NCBI RefSeq assembly: GCF_903914075.1
Contig: NZ_CAIWNQ010000005.1
Span: 164,456-228,455 of the forward strand
Direction of reading: 5' to 3'
Source: Ruegeria sp. THAF57
GTDB lineage: Bacteria > Pseudomonadota > Alphaproteobacteria > Rhodobacterales > Rhodobacteraceae
DNA length: 64,000 nucleotides
Positions 52,236 through 60,515 of this stretch are shown in pieces. Each line of letters opens with the position of its first letter. Position 1 is the stretch's first letter. The position numbers and the translations under genes were made by a program. The notes beneath the pieces were generated by a model. The model did not search any database. It was not told where the DNA came from and saw only the letters and a list, made by a program, of their open reading frames with translations.

Positions 52236-52646
52236 ATGTACAAGAAAATTCTCGTGCCAATGGCGCTGGATCATGGGTTGTCACAGCACACATTGCAGGT
52301 TGCACGTGCCTTGTCTGCCGAAGGCACCGAGATCATAGCCCTGCATGTCTATGAAATGCCGCAAGGGTCGGTCAGCGCATATCTGGATAAGGACGTGGTT
52401 GCCGAAGGGTTTCGTGCTGCGCGCAACCTTCTGCGCGAAAAAGTGTCGGATATTGACGGGATCAAGTGCGATATCATCAAAGGCCACACGGCGCGAACCA
52501 TTATCGACTATGCCAGTGACAACGACGTTGAATGCATCGTCATAGGGTCGCACAAGCCTGGCCTCAGCGACTATTTTCTTGGTTCGACCGCCTCGCGCGT
52601 CGTCCGTCATGCGGCCTGTGCCGTGCATGTGCACCGCAGGCCGTAA
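52236..52646 (+). CDS. Universal stress protein (UspA family)
   Basis: A 136-aa UspA-fold protein beginning MYKKILVPMALDH. The ATP-binding pattern G-x2-G-x9-G-S is visible in GSHKPGLSDYFLGSTAS followed by VVRHAACAVHV. It should bind ATP or AMP. GGAGG lies upstream of the ATG, 10 nt after hpsP, so it is inside the sulfonate operon between hpsP and comD. A metabolic-signalling role, perhaps on the TRAP transporter as in TeaD of the ectoine TRAP system, is a reasonable inference. Confidence 0.9.
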   Translation: MYKKILVPMALDHGLSQHTLQVARALSAEGTEIIALHVYEMPQGSVSAYLDKDVVAEGFRAARNLLREKVSDIDGIKCDIIKGHTARTIIDYASDNDVECIVIGSHKPGLSDYFLGSTASRVVRHAACAVHVHRRP

Positions 52647-52693
52647 CTCGTCAATCGCGCTTTTGCGCCCCAATCAGGACTGACAAACAGGAC

Positions 52694-53200
52694 ATGAACA
52701 TAGACAAAAAGATCACGGATGATCTGATGGCCAACGATATCTCGTTCGTCACCACCGTCCCGTGCAAACAACTGGCGGGTGTCATTGCCGAGATTGATGA
52801 GCGTGATGGCATCTACCATATCCCCTCCAACAAAGAGGATGAGGGGATGGGCCTGTGTGCAGGTGCATGGATGGGCGGAAAGCGCCCGGCCATCATTATG
52901 CAGAACACGGCAATTGGTGTAACGATCAACACACTTGCGACGTTGATTCAGTACTACCGGATGCCGCTGCCCATGCTGATCTCGTATCGCGGAGAACTGC
53001 GTGAACCCATCGCTTGTCAGGTTGAAATGGCGGTGCACACCAAGGCCCTGCTTGCCCAGTTGAACATCCCGACCTACCACTTTCACCATCAAGCGGATGT
53101 CGAGGAATTGGACGCAATCCTGAAATACACGTTCATGTGCAACAAACCGGTCGCCATTCTGACCGATGCCAACTTTTGGGGAGGCTACGGCGACCAATGA
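52694..53200 (+). CDS. comD: Sulfopyruvate decarboxylase, alpha subunit
   Basis: ComD, 168 aa, is the N-terminal (Pyr-type) half of thiamine-diphosphate-dependent sulfopyruvate decarboxylase. The catalytic Glu lies in SNKEDEGMGLCAGAWMGG (E48/E50), followed by MQNTAIGVTINTL. With ComE it converts 3-sulfopyruvate to sulfoacetaldehyde and CO2. The start at MNIDKKITDD is 47 nt after the usp stop; the frame is open upstream but overlaps usp. Its stop overlaps the comE start (ATGA). In this operon it serves sulfolactate breakdown, not coenzyme M synthesis. Confidence 0.92.
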   Translation: MNIDKKITDDLMANDISFVTTVPCKQLAGVIAEIDERDGIYHIPSNKEDEGMGLCAGAWMGGKRPAIIMQNTAIGVTINTLATLIQYYRMPLPMLISYRGELREPIACQVEMAVHTKALLAQLNIPTYHFHHQADVEELDAILKYTFMCNKPVAILTDANFWGGYGDQ

Positions 53201-53751
53201 TCCGTTCAGAAATCCTTAAAGAAATTGCTCCGATCCTGCGGGATCAACTGGTGGTCTGCAACATTGGTATCCCCAGTCAGGAGCTTCACGCAATCGACGA
53301 TCAGCCGACCAATTTCTACATGCTGGGCACGATGGGTCTGGCCTCTTCCATTGGTTTGGGCTTGGCGCTTGCCCAACCTAAGCCGGTTATCGTCATCGAC
53401 GGCGATGGGTCTGTTTTGACCAATCTTGGCACTTTGCCCACTATCGCCAATAACGTGGCAGACAATTACATCCTGCTGATTGTCGACAACGGGTCATATG
53501 GGTCGACGGGCGATCAACCCACCTATGCCGGGCAGAAAACGTCACTTGCCAAAATGGCCGAGGCGGCTGGCTGTGACCGGGTGGTCGAATGTCAGGCCGA
53601 GGATACGGGCCGCGTGCTGCAGGAGGCGCTGGACGCCAAGAAAATGACGATCATCGTCAGTAAGTGCGAAAGCGGTAACGCGAAAATGCCACCGATTACG
53701 ATGGACCCTGTCGTGATCCGAGACCGGTTCATGAAAGCCGTGCAATCCTGA
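53197..53751 (+). CDS. comE: Sulfopyruvate decarboxylase, beta subunit
   Basis: ComE, 184 aa, is the C-terminal (PP-type) half of the enzyme. The thiamine diphosphate/Mg motif is visible from GDGS at residues 69-72 to the Asn about 26 residues later (LIVDNGSYG). The glycine-rich TMGLASSIGLGLALAQ precedes it. It heterodimerises with ComD. The ATG overlaps the comD stop. A GC-rich terminator lies 20 nt downstream, so it closes the operon. The sulfoacetaldehyde acetyltransferase (xsc) expected next in the pathway is not here. Confidence 0.92.
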   Translation: MIRSEILKEIAPILRDQLVVCNIGIPSQELHAIDDQPTNFYMLGTMGLASSIGLGLALAQPKPVIVIDGDGSVLTNLGTLPTIANNVADNYILLIVDNGSYGSTGDQPTYAGQKTSLAKMAEAAGCDRVVECQAEDTGRVLQEALDAKKMTIIVSKCESGNAKMPPITMDPVVIRDRFMKAVQS

Positions 53752-53770
53752 TACCGTCAAATTAGCCGAG

Positions 53771-53804
53771 CCGTCGCTTGCGCTCCGCAGGCGACGGTTT
53801 CTTT
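53771..53804 (+). terminator. Rho-independent terminator closing the sulfonate operon
   Basis: CCGTCGCTTGCG (53771-53782) pairs with CGCAGGCGACGG (53786-53797) with a single G-T wobble around a 3-nt loop, followed by TTTCTTT. It begins 20 nt after the comE stop. Confidence 0.88.
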
Positions 53805-53914
53805 GGCCAGTTTTGTCAATCGCAACGCAACTGCGACGCCAAGTGCCGTTGGCAAGTTGGACTGGTTGTGTAAACCAATTGCCCAAAAAGGCGCGACGTT
53901 CGGCCCTGCCTCAG

Positions 53915-53939
53915 GTTTGAAGTCTAATTTGATTCAAAC
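53915..53939. promoter_or_regulatory. Putative operator upstream of a TetR gene
   Basis: GTTTGAA (53915-53921) and TTCAAAC (53933-53939) form a perfect 7-bp inverted repeat around 11 nt, with the smaller palindrome TTTGATTCAAA at its right side. It lies about 130 nt upstream of the TetR start, in a 319-nt gap that otherwise holds only the comE terminator. Autoregulation by the TetR protein is plausible. Confidence 0.42.
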
Positions 53940-54070
53940 GGGAAGTAGCGGCTGATGAATTCGTGCAGGCAAAACGTGACGCGACAGGAAGAGGCAGCCT
54001 GAATATGAGCGGACTTGCACCTGCCTAAGGGTAGGTATCCGTCATGCACCGGGTTGATGAGAGGTAAGAC

Positions 54071-54628
54071 ATGGTAACGGCGCCAACGATTTCGGGTGTT
54101 GATCCCCGTGATGTGATGAACACGTTTGCGCAATACGGGTTCCGTAAGACATCCATGGAAGACATCGCGAAGGCGGTCAGGCTGTCCCGTCAGTCGATCT
54201 ACAAGAAGTTCGGCTCGAAGGAGTCTTGCTATACGTGGGCGCTCAGAACTTATACCGAAACCCTGTACCGGAATGTATTTGAGCTTTTGGAGAAAGGTGA
54301 CGGCGCTCCGCTTCAAGTTCTGGAAGAAGTCTTGCTTCATGTCGTGAGCGACTCGTTGGAAATATCCAAAACGGACCATGGTGCAAAGCTGCTGGAAGAC
54401 GCGTTGGAGATTGCGGCGACTCAACCGGAAAACTGGCCAGGGGCCTATGTTGCAAAACTGGGTGAATTTCTGTTGCGGCAAGGTCTGGCGTCCACTTCGG
54501 AACGCGCGCAAGACCTTTCTTATCTGGTCATAACCGCTGCGCGCGGCGCGTTGGTCATTTCCCAGTCGAAGGAAGACTTTGTATTGGAGATTCGCCGCTT
54601 GCTGCTGGTGATATTTGCCGAGGAATAA
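54071..54628 (+). CDS. TetR family transcriptional regulator
   Basis: A 185-aa TetR regulator. The helix-turn-helix at about residues 14-48 reads DVMNTFAQYGFRKTSMEDIAKAV, with the recognition helix LSRQSIYKKFGSKE. The C-terminal domain is helical and unassigned. AGAGG precedes the ATG. It lies upstream of a small membrane protein on the same strand and beyond the sulfonate operon terminator, so it does not belong to that operon. Confidence 0.87.
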   Translation: MVTAPTISGVDPRDVMNTFAQYGFRKTSMEDIAKAVRLSRQSIYKKFGSKESCYTWALRTYTETLYRNVFELLEKGDGAPLQVLEEVLLHVVSDSLEISKTDHGAKLLEDALEIAATQPENWPGAYVAKLGEFLLRQGLASTSERAQDLSYLVITAARGALVISQSKEDFVLEIRRLLLVIFAEE

Positions 54629-54749
54629 ACCGGCTGGCCGTTGATTTATTGAACATTTCCGATGTTACCAAAGCCTGATCCTTTTTTGACGACACCTTCC
54701 GTTGGTTTCCACGCCGAAGGAAAATTTGAAACGCCGTACTAAGGTGACC

Positions 54750-55307
54750 ATGCAGTCTTGGTCCTTCGGTGGCAAAGTCTCATTTCCGCCCAGATTTCGT
54801 CAGATCAACCACAAATTCCGGCTTCAGAAAGGTCTGGTCAGTTGGCTCAGGGGCTTTGCCGTGAAACGGATTGTCGAACATCTAAACCGGGAAAAGCGCA
54901 GACTTTATTCCATTGCCTTCCTCGCGTTCTCGGCGGGTTGCGTTCTGTACTCGCATGTCGATGCCACACGGTTGGGATTACCGCTGCCGGTTCTGGCGGG
55001 GTTTATCTACATGGGCTTGATCGTCTGCGCGTCTGCGATCACGTCTTATTTCCTGCCTAAGCTGACACGCGTAACGGACGCGGTGGCCGTGACCCGCCTT
55101 GGGTTTGCATTGTGGATAGCCAGCACCCAAAACTATGAACTTGCGGCCTCTCCCATGATAGGCGCAACAATCGTTGTCGGCGGGGCAGCGATCCTGCTGC
55201 AGGTTCGTTCGTGGGTTCAGGTGGCCCATCAGAATGTGCTTGAAACGATGTCACCTGCTTTCGCATTTGACGCCTCGCCGCAGCGTATCAAAGTACCTGT
55301 GACCTGA
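54750..55307 (+). CDS. Hypothetical membrane protein, 185 aa
   Basis: A 185-residue protein with a basic N-terminal 50 residues (FRQINHKFRLQKG, VKRIVEHLNREKRR) and four predicted membrane segments (LYSIAFLAFSAGCVLYS; PLPVLAGFIYMGLIVCASAIT; AVAVTRLGFALWIAS; PMIGATIVVGGAAILLQV). AAGG lies 5 nt before the ATG; earlier in-frame TTG starts are less likely. I do not recognise a family. It may be cotranscribed with the TetR gene (121-nt gap). Confidence 0.6.
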   Translation: MQSWSFGGKVSFPPRFRQINHKFRLQKGLVSWLRGFAVKRIVEHLNREKRRLYSIAFLAFSAGCVLYSHVDATRLGLPLPVLAGFIYMGLIVCASAITSYFLPKLTRVTDAVAVTRLGFALWIASTQNYELAASPMIGATIVVGGAAILLQVRSWVQVAHQNVLETMSPAFAFDASPQRIKVPVT

Positions 55308-55372
55308 TACCCCCAACAGTGGGAATTGCGGCGATCCCAGACGCATTTCCCGTTTGTGTGCAAAGCAACCGG

Positions 55373-56125
55373 CTAGAACCGATAGGTTGCCCCAAATAGC
55401 GGGCCGGATTGATCAAACTTGAAGTCGCCGCCGTTTATTTCGTGATCGAACGAGATATATCGGTACCCCCCTCTCAGCAACCACCGGTCGTTGATTGCAT
55501 AGTCTGCCGTCAGCAGAACTTGCCAGGTTTCGCTGTCGCTTGCGAAACCGCCATAGTCAAAAAAACCGGTTCCGGACCACCGTTCATTGAACCTCATGCG
55601 CGCTCGGACGCCGATGACAGGGTCGGTCCAGCTTTCGTCGACATTTACCATTCGTCCCGGCGCCGCTCCCGGTAATACGGTAAAATCTGTTTGGGTGCGG
55701 AACCACCGGAACCCTCCGGCCAGATCAACGGTCGAAGTGTCTGTGGTCAAAACCCTGTAACCCAGATAGCCGCTCAGGAACTGCGTGGTCAGCGATGTTT
55801 CGACGCCTGAACTGGCCTGACCGGGCGTGTCGTTGCTAAACGAAAGGTCGGTATAGTTGTAGTCGGCCAGAATGGACCAACGCCCGTTGGTCGCCGCAAA
55901 TGTACCCATGAACGCTAGATCGAGGTTTTCCAGCGCGTCTGAGAAGGCCAGAGTTCCCTCGACCGTACCATTGGGCGTTTCTTGGGACACATCTGTTTCG
56001 GGTGTAAACAGGTAAATCGTGGCCTGATAAGACCAATCAGACTGTTGCGCATAAACTGAAGTGGGCAGCGCCGCGACGAATGCCAGTTGCAGTGCGGTAT
56101 CTCTAAGTCTTTTCGTAATAGCCAT
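55373..56125 (-). CDS. Outer-membrane beta-barrel protein
   Basis: A 250-aa secreted protein with a signal peptide (ending SVYAQQ, about residue 27). Alternating aromatic/polar strands follow (WSYQATIYLFTP, WSILADYNYTDLSF, FLSGYLGYRVL, WLLRGGYRYISF) and the C-terminal residue is Phe (ATYRF), the signal for outer-membrane barrel assembly. About eight to ten strands fit an OmpW/OmpA-like small barrel. GGGAGGGA precedes the ATG. It lies 37 nt downstream of the DUF3179 gene and is probably cotranscribed with it. Ligand unknown. Confidence 0.82.
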   Translation of the reverse strand: MAITKRLRDTALQLAFVAALPTSVYAQQSDWSYQATIYLFTPETDVSQETPNGTVEGTLAFSDALENLDLAFMGTFAATNGRWSILADYNYTDLSFSNDTPGQASSGVETSLTTQFLSGYLGYRVLTTDTSTVDLAGGFRWFRTQTDFTVLPGAAPGRMVNVDESWTDPVIGVRARMRFNERWSGTGFFDYGGFASDSETWQVLLTADYAINDRWLLRGGYRYISFDHEINGGDFKFDQSGPLFGATYRF

Positions 56126-56162
56126 TGATCCCTCCCAAGATCGTTAAGCGTTAAATTGTATG

Positions 56163-57404
56163 TCAGGCGACCGCTTCGCTTTTGGTCTCTCCTTGTGCAA
56201 CGCGATTGATGTCGGTTTCCGGAAAGAACTCGGACCAGACATGCCAGAACACGCCCGCGCGCAGCGTTTCGACACGTTTCAACCGGCCCTGATCCGACAT
56301 CCCCCAAAAGTCACAGCGCGTCACAGGCTTGCCGCTGTCATTGTACCATACGCCAAGGCTTTCGTATTTGGGGTCCAGACTAACCACCATATCTCGCCCG
56401 CCGACATTGGCGTTGACGATCCAGTTGTTGTCGACAACGAAATCGTCCGTCCAGCAGGCGGCGTCATTGCCAATGGTGATACCCCAAACATAGGCTTTGT
56501 TGGGCAAGCGATCGTCGGACCTGTCCATGTTGTCCATGACAGGGGCTTCCTCTTGATGCTGACGCGCGATGCCCCAGCCAAACGTGATCTCGGTGATCAT
56601 GTCCAGCAAGCGCAATGCCAGATTTGGCGAGGGTGGGTTCAGAAAGACTTCGCCGTTGGGAAAGGCTTTCTGGAAACCGCGAAACGTCATCCGGTAGGTC
56701 GGCCAAGGCGTCATTTGCGCTTCGGGCCGCAGGGGGCAGGCAAGGCCGTCGGTCTCTGGGTCCCGGTCGGCTTCGCGGAACCCATAGATGTGCTGGATCG
56801 GCTCTCCGGTTTCATTGTCGCGCAGGATCAGGTTGTTGCCGTGCTGTGCCAGAACTTCCAGATCAAGACGCTTGCCCTCGATCCGGGGGGCGTAGCCTTG
56901 TCCAAGATTTGCCATCGCGCAATAGGTCATCACGATGTCTTCTCCGCCCAAACCGTTCGTATCGCCAGCCAGATGAGGCCTCATGATCTGCGCATCAGGA
57001 TGCGCGCGGGCGTGTCCGTTGTTTTCAATCACGATAACGGGCGCTGACGGGCCGACGTATTTACGGGCTTCTGAAATCGGGAAAAAGGCGGCATCGTTCA
57101 GTTGGTTTCTAAGTCCCAAGTGAACCCAGACATAGGGAAATCCGTAAAGCAAAATCACAAGCGGAGCTGAAATAATCCACAGCCACAACGGCCCGCTGCC
57201 AAAAATGAAATGCACCAGCGTTGCGACCACGAAACTTCCCAAGCCAACGGCGATCAGGGTGTATTCATGCCGAATAAAACGCACCATGTTTTCGCGCTTT
57301 ACCTTCAGCAACATCTGCGAAACGTCCCCAAGATCGCGAAAGTACAGAAATCCGATGCCAAGCGAGATGACCAAGCCAAAAGCGAAAATTAGATTTGCAG
57401 CCAT
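56163..57404 (-). CDS. DUF3179 domain membrane protein
   Basis: A 413-aa protein. Three hydrophobic segments at the N-terminus (about 1-20, 43-65, 66-90) form a membrane anchor. The rest contains a DUF3179 domain: AFFPISEARKYVG, PVIVIENNGHARAHPDAQIM, a His-x-Gly-Asp stretch, DIVMTYCAMANLGQGY with a single conserved Cys, and NLILRDNETGEPIQHIYG. DUF3179 has no established function. The conserved His and Cys suggest metal or cofactor binding. AAGGAA precedes the chosen ATG. Downstream is the beta-barrel gene; upstream lies a degenerate sulfatase-like sequence on the same strand. Confidence 0.85.
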   Translation of the reverse strand: MAANLIFAFGLVISLGIGFLYFRDLGDVSQMLLKVKRENMVRFIRHEYTLIAVGLGSFVVATLVHFIFGSGPLWLWIISAPLVILLYGFPYVWVHLGLRNQLNDAAFFPISEARKYVGPSAPVIVIENNGHARAHPDAQIMRPHLAGDTNGLGGEDIVMTYCAMANLGQGYAPRIEGKRLDLEVLAQHGNNLILRDNETGEPIQHIYGFREADRDPETDGLACPLRPEAQMTPWPTYRMTFRGFQKAFPNGEVFLNPPSPNLALRLLDMITEITFGWGIARQHQEEAPVMDNMDRSDDRLPNKAYVWGITIGNDAACWTDDFVVDNNWIVNANVGGRDMVVSLDPKYESLGVWYNDSGKPVTRCDFWGMSDQGRLKRVETLRAGVFWHVWSEFFPETDINRVAQGETKSEAVA

Positions 57405-57467
57405 TTGTGTTCCTTGATGTCTATAATGCTTGGGCCTTTGGCCGGGTTGCGGCAAAGGGGGTTCTGG

Positions 57468-57799
57468 TTACAGCATGGACGAGCCTTGTTTGGCGAGAAA
57501 TGCTTCGACCGCTCGCTGGGTTTCCAGTCGGATGTTCTTGATCCCTTCATAGAGAACACCAATCGCGGACTGAGTGTCCGGGAATTTCTCTTTGCGGGCC
57601 ATGTGCCGGGCCAGTATCCGAACGAACTCGGTCCCGCCCCACGCGCCTCGTCCACGGCAGCATCATCCTGGGCCCATTGCTGAGCGTATTGCGCCTGGAG
57701 GACATAGAACTCTGCATCGTGCTGGATCGGCGCATCTTGTGCGAAGGTCTGCGAACAAATAGGGTTCGCCGACAATGCGACCAAGCAATGCAGTTTCAT
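57468..57799 (-). pseudogene. Internally deleted secreted sulfatase-like gene remnant
   Basis: Two coding fragments in different frames. From the ATG at 57799 the first reads a signal-peptide-like start and then QDAPIQHDAEFYVLQAQYAQ, to about DAAVDEA. Near 57640 the coding character shifts frame to TEFVRILARHMARKEKFPD ... AVEAFLAKQGSSML, with a stop at 57468. The N-terminal pattern (HDAEFYVL then a charged helix) is one I associate with long periplasmic arylsulfatases of about 500-600 residues, whose C-termini can end similarly. If so, the entire catalytic core has been deleted. The assignment rests on memory and is uncertain; the frame break is directly visible. Confidence 0.45.
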
Positions 57800-58214
57800 A
57801 GAAATTCTCCCAATAGTATATGCTAAAGTCCTGTTTTGTTGCTAAAGTGCTGATCACATAGAAACATTACTATGTAATTCTGACAAGCCTTGCGCCCTGC
57901 GAGGCGCCAAAATTGCCGTTTCTATGACTTTGGACCCTAGTGAAACGACGACCTGATTAAGCCCACAGCAGATTCTCAAACTTTTGGCTCAAATTGGTGG
58001 CTCGGCGGGAAGTTTCGCCCGCTAAAGTCTCTAATAAGTAAACAATGTGCCGATGTGCTTTGTTACTGTGCTGAGTATTGATCGAAAAACCTCTCAAATC
58101 GCAAAAAAATCGTCGATAATTTTCCAAGCGAGGCTGTGAGTGGTAATTTGTATGACACGTTGAGTAACGAGTTAAATTGTGTACGACTAAATTTATGGGA
58201 GCCGTTTCCACAAG
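57800..58214. other. Non-coding A/T-richer stretch, possible small RNA upstream of an orphan terminator
   Basis: No convincing gene. The sequence is A/T-richer than the flanks, and a minus-strand 84-codon frame has non-coding composition. It ends at a strong plus-strand terminator that serves no visible gene, so a plus-strand small RNA or short transcript may be encoded here. Confidence 0.35.
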
Positions 58215-58241
58215 TTAGGGAGATGGCTCCCTAAATTTTTG
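58215..58241 (+). terminator. Orphan Rho-independent terminator
   Basis: TTAGGGAG (58215-58222) and CTCCCTAA (58227-58234) form a perfect 8-bp stem with the tetraloop ATGG, followed by ATTTTT. Orientation is plus strand. No plus-strand gene ends within the preceding 2.9 kb. Confidence 0.8.
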
Positions 58242-58460
58242 AATAAGCAGATTTTTGGGTGACAATTCTGGTGAAGGCCGTGGCCGTGTTCCCATCTTTA
58301 CAGGCTTTGCACTGATAAAACCCCTTCAAATGTGATCTCGCCCCATTCTGTGCAACGCCGTTTCGTACGCCAATACGGCACATGGCTAGGTCTTGTGTGC
58401 CCTTGTTCACAGAACATGTTCCGGGCCTGAGTTAACCCTAGGTAAGATCAGGAGGCCGTC

Positions 58461-58586
58461 ATGTTCCACCCGACCAAAAACGAACCCTTTGTTGACCCCT
58501 CGAATTCAAGCGGAATCGTGTATCCCATCCTTCGAATTCTGCGTCTGTGTTCCAAGATGCAGCGTCAGGTGAACCAATACCACTGA
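58461..58586 (+). CDS. Candidate small protein, 41 aa
   Basis: A 41-codon frame (starts MFHPTKNEPFVDPS, ends RQVNQYH) preceded by AGGAGG at 5-nt spacing, one of the strongest ribosome-binding sites in the region. The C-terminal half is amphipathic and basic (YPILRILRLCSKMQRQ), which could contact membranes or nucleic acid. No homologue known to me. It is isolated between the orphan terminator and the GT-C-like gene on the opposite strand. Confidence 0.42.
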   Translation: MFHPTKNEPFVDPSNSSGIVYPILRILRLCSKMQRQVNQYH

Positions 58587-58688
58587 ACCAATAAGACGCT
58601 GAGTGTGCTGAAGGCACGACACACCTGCGCAACTTAACTCTGGGGACAGCCTCGGCGTGGCACTTGTCAAGCCGGGTTTGTTCTGCCC

Positions 58689-60515
58689 TTACTTTAGTTT
58701 CAATCGCGTGACTTTGCCCATTTCAACGTCCAGGACCTCGTCGGTTTTGGCAAGCTTGGGGTTATGAGCCAGTACTTCGTCGATTGATTGGTCATCAACC
58801 CAAATCGTGTAGTCACTTGCCGCGTTTTCGATGCCGTTGGTTCTTCGGTAGCCGACAAACCCATAGTCAACGGGAATTTGGAACGAAAATAGTACGGGAT
58901 ACCCGATCGTAAGGCTCGGCGCAGTGATTGAGTTTGCTAAAACTTCGTTGGAAATGCGAAACGATTCTCTGCGTTCCTGCGCGGACATAATATCCCGCAC
59001 TAGGTTAATGCTTCCTATGGTCAGAGCCGCCGTCAGAACACAAAGGCAAAGTGTATGGTTGTTGCGCCCTAAGATCAAAGAGAATGCCACGATGAACAGC
59101 ATCCACTTACCAGCATAGAAACCGGCCCCTTCCCATTCACCTGGACCCGTCAGCGCCCAAGCGAGCCACCAGCAGAAACCCAAAACAAGTCCCAGAAAAA
59201 TGAACAACGCAGGTTTGTCGGCGCTACGGCCAAGGTCTACAAATATCTTGGCCGCCAGAGCCGCAAGAACTGGGAAAAGAGGCAGAAAATAGCGCATGTT
59301 GCTTCCAAAGCCACCGTCCCAAGACCGGATCCAAAATGTAAGGGACCAAAGCAAGACTACGACCCAGATAAGGTTCCACACTTGCCCGTTGTTCTTTCGC
59401 CAACTCGCGAAGGGCATGGCCGCTAAAACAGCGATCCAAGGCATGCTTTGACCCAAGGCCATTTTTGACCATCCTTGAACGCGCAGCAATCCGTTGTCAT
59501 CGACCGTCATATCATGCCGCAACCGACCCGCGCTGCTGTCCACGAAAAGCGCATATCCACCTTTGAATATTGAAACAAACAGGTTCACTACAGCGGGTTG
59601 CAGCAGCATCGCCAGAAATACGGCGACGGCGAAAATCAACAGTGGTGAACGGGCTGTGAAGAAGCGCCGGTAAACGACGATTGCGAACAGAAACACCAAG
59701 AGGCTTGCATAAGCGCTGTGGCCTTCTACGCGCGTTCCGCCTTCGGTCGATCCATAAGATAAAGGGTTAAGTGTTCCAAACTTAAACTCGTTGATGCCCG
59801 AAGCAATTAGCAACCCGGGTAGCATCCCAATGGCGCCGGCAAGAACAGATTTCAAAGGTGCTTTTGAGTACATCACCGCCAAGAAAAGCAGGGCCGGAAG
59901 AACAAGGACTGCGTCCGCCCGAACCAGAACGCCAAGTCCAATGGCTCCGCCGCCAGCCGCTGCCCAGTAGAGCGCAAGTCTCTGGTCCTTGTCTTCACTT
60001 TGAAGCGCAACCAAAGCGCAATACATTGCACAAGTATTAACCAAAACACCCATTGCATGAGACTCGAGGCTGAAGACGTACTCCGGCCAGAATGTACAGA
60101 CCGTCATAATAACCACTGAGGTAGATGCAACCAGCTCATCATTGAACATCCGCATGGCTAAGGCTTGAACTAGAAACAGTGTCAGGACGCCCAGAACTAC
60201 ATTGACGCCTATGATGCCCTTGTTTTCACTAATGAAATACCCAATTCCATTAAGGGCGGTAATTCCGGCAGGGTAAGGTGAGGTCAACCCGTTTGGACCA
60301 TCAACGAGAAGTGCTGTTCGCAAAGTTTGAAGCGAAAGTTCTGAAAAGCCGTTGTCGAGAATTAAGGATCCGCGATCGACTAGGGACTCAGCGGCGATCA
60401 GGTAGATAAATTCGTCAATTACAAACAGCCCCGGGGATGAAGCCCAAAAGCCCAATAGCATCACCAAGGACAAAACGATCGGGGTTCGGTAGTTCTTAAT
60501 TGATGTGGGATACAA
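58689..60515 (-). CDS. Large multi-pass membrane protein, GT-C glycosyltransferase-like
   Basis: A 608-aa protein with about a dozen predicted membrane helices and a soluble C-terminal tail of about 90 residues. After the first helix, GLFVIDEFIYLIAAESLVDRG places an acidic pair in the first periplasmic loop, the usual catalytic position of GT-C enzymes that use lipid-linked sugars. The ARMFNDELVASTSVV stretch and the SYGSTEGGTRVEGHSAY loop also resemble such enzymes. Codon use is A/T-richer than neighbouring genes, and the gene is flanked by 0.9 kb of non-coding DNA on each side, so acquisition by transfer is likely. Acceptor and donor are unknown. Confidence 0.65.
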   Translation of the reverse strand: MYPTSIKNYRTPIVLSLVMLLGFWASSPGLFVIDEFIYLIAAESLVDRGSLILDNGFSELSLQTLRTALLVDGPNGLTSPYPAGITALNGIGYFISENKGIIGVNVVLGVLTLFLVQALAMRMFNDELVASTSVVIMTVCTFWPEYVFSLESHAMGVLVNTCAMYCALVALQSEDKDQRLALYWAAAGGGAIGLGVLVRADAVLVLPALLFLAVMYSKAPLKSVLAGAIGMLPGLLIASGINEFKFGTLNPLSYGSTEGGTRVEGHSAYASLLVFLFAIVVYRRFFTARSPLLIFAVAVFLAMLLQPAVVNLFVSIFKGGYALFVDSSAGRLRHDMTVDDNGLLRVQGWSKMALGQSMPWIAVLAAMPFASWRKNNGQVWNLIWVVVLLWSLTFWIRSWDGGFGSNMRYFLPLFPVLAALAAKIFVDLGRSADKPALFIFLGLVLGFCWWLAWALTGPGEWEGAGFYAGKWMLFIVAFSLILGRNNHTLCLCVLTAALTIGSINLVRDIMSAQERRESFRISNEVLANSITAPSLTIGYPVLFSFQIPVDYGFVGYRRTNGIENAASDYTIWVDDQSIDEVLAHNPKLAKTDEVLDVEMGKVTRLKLK

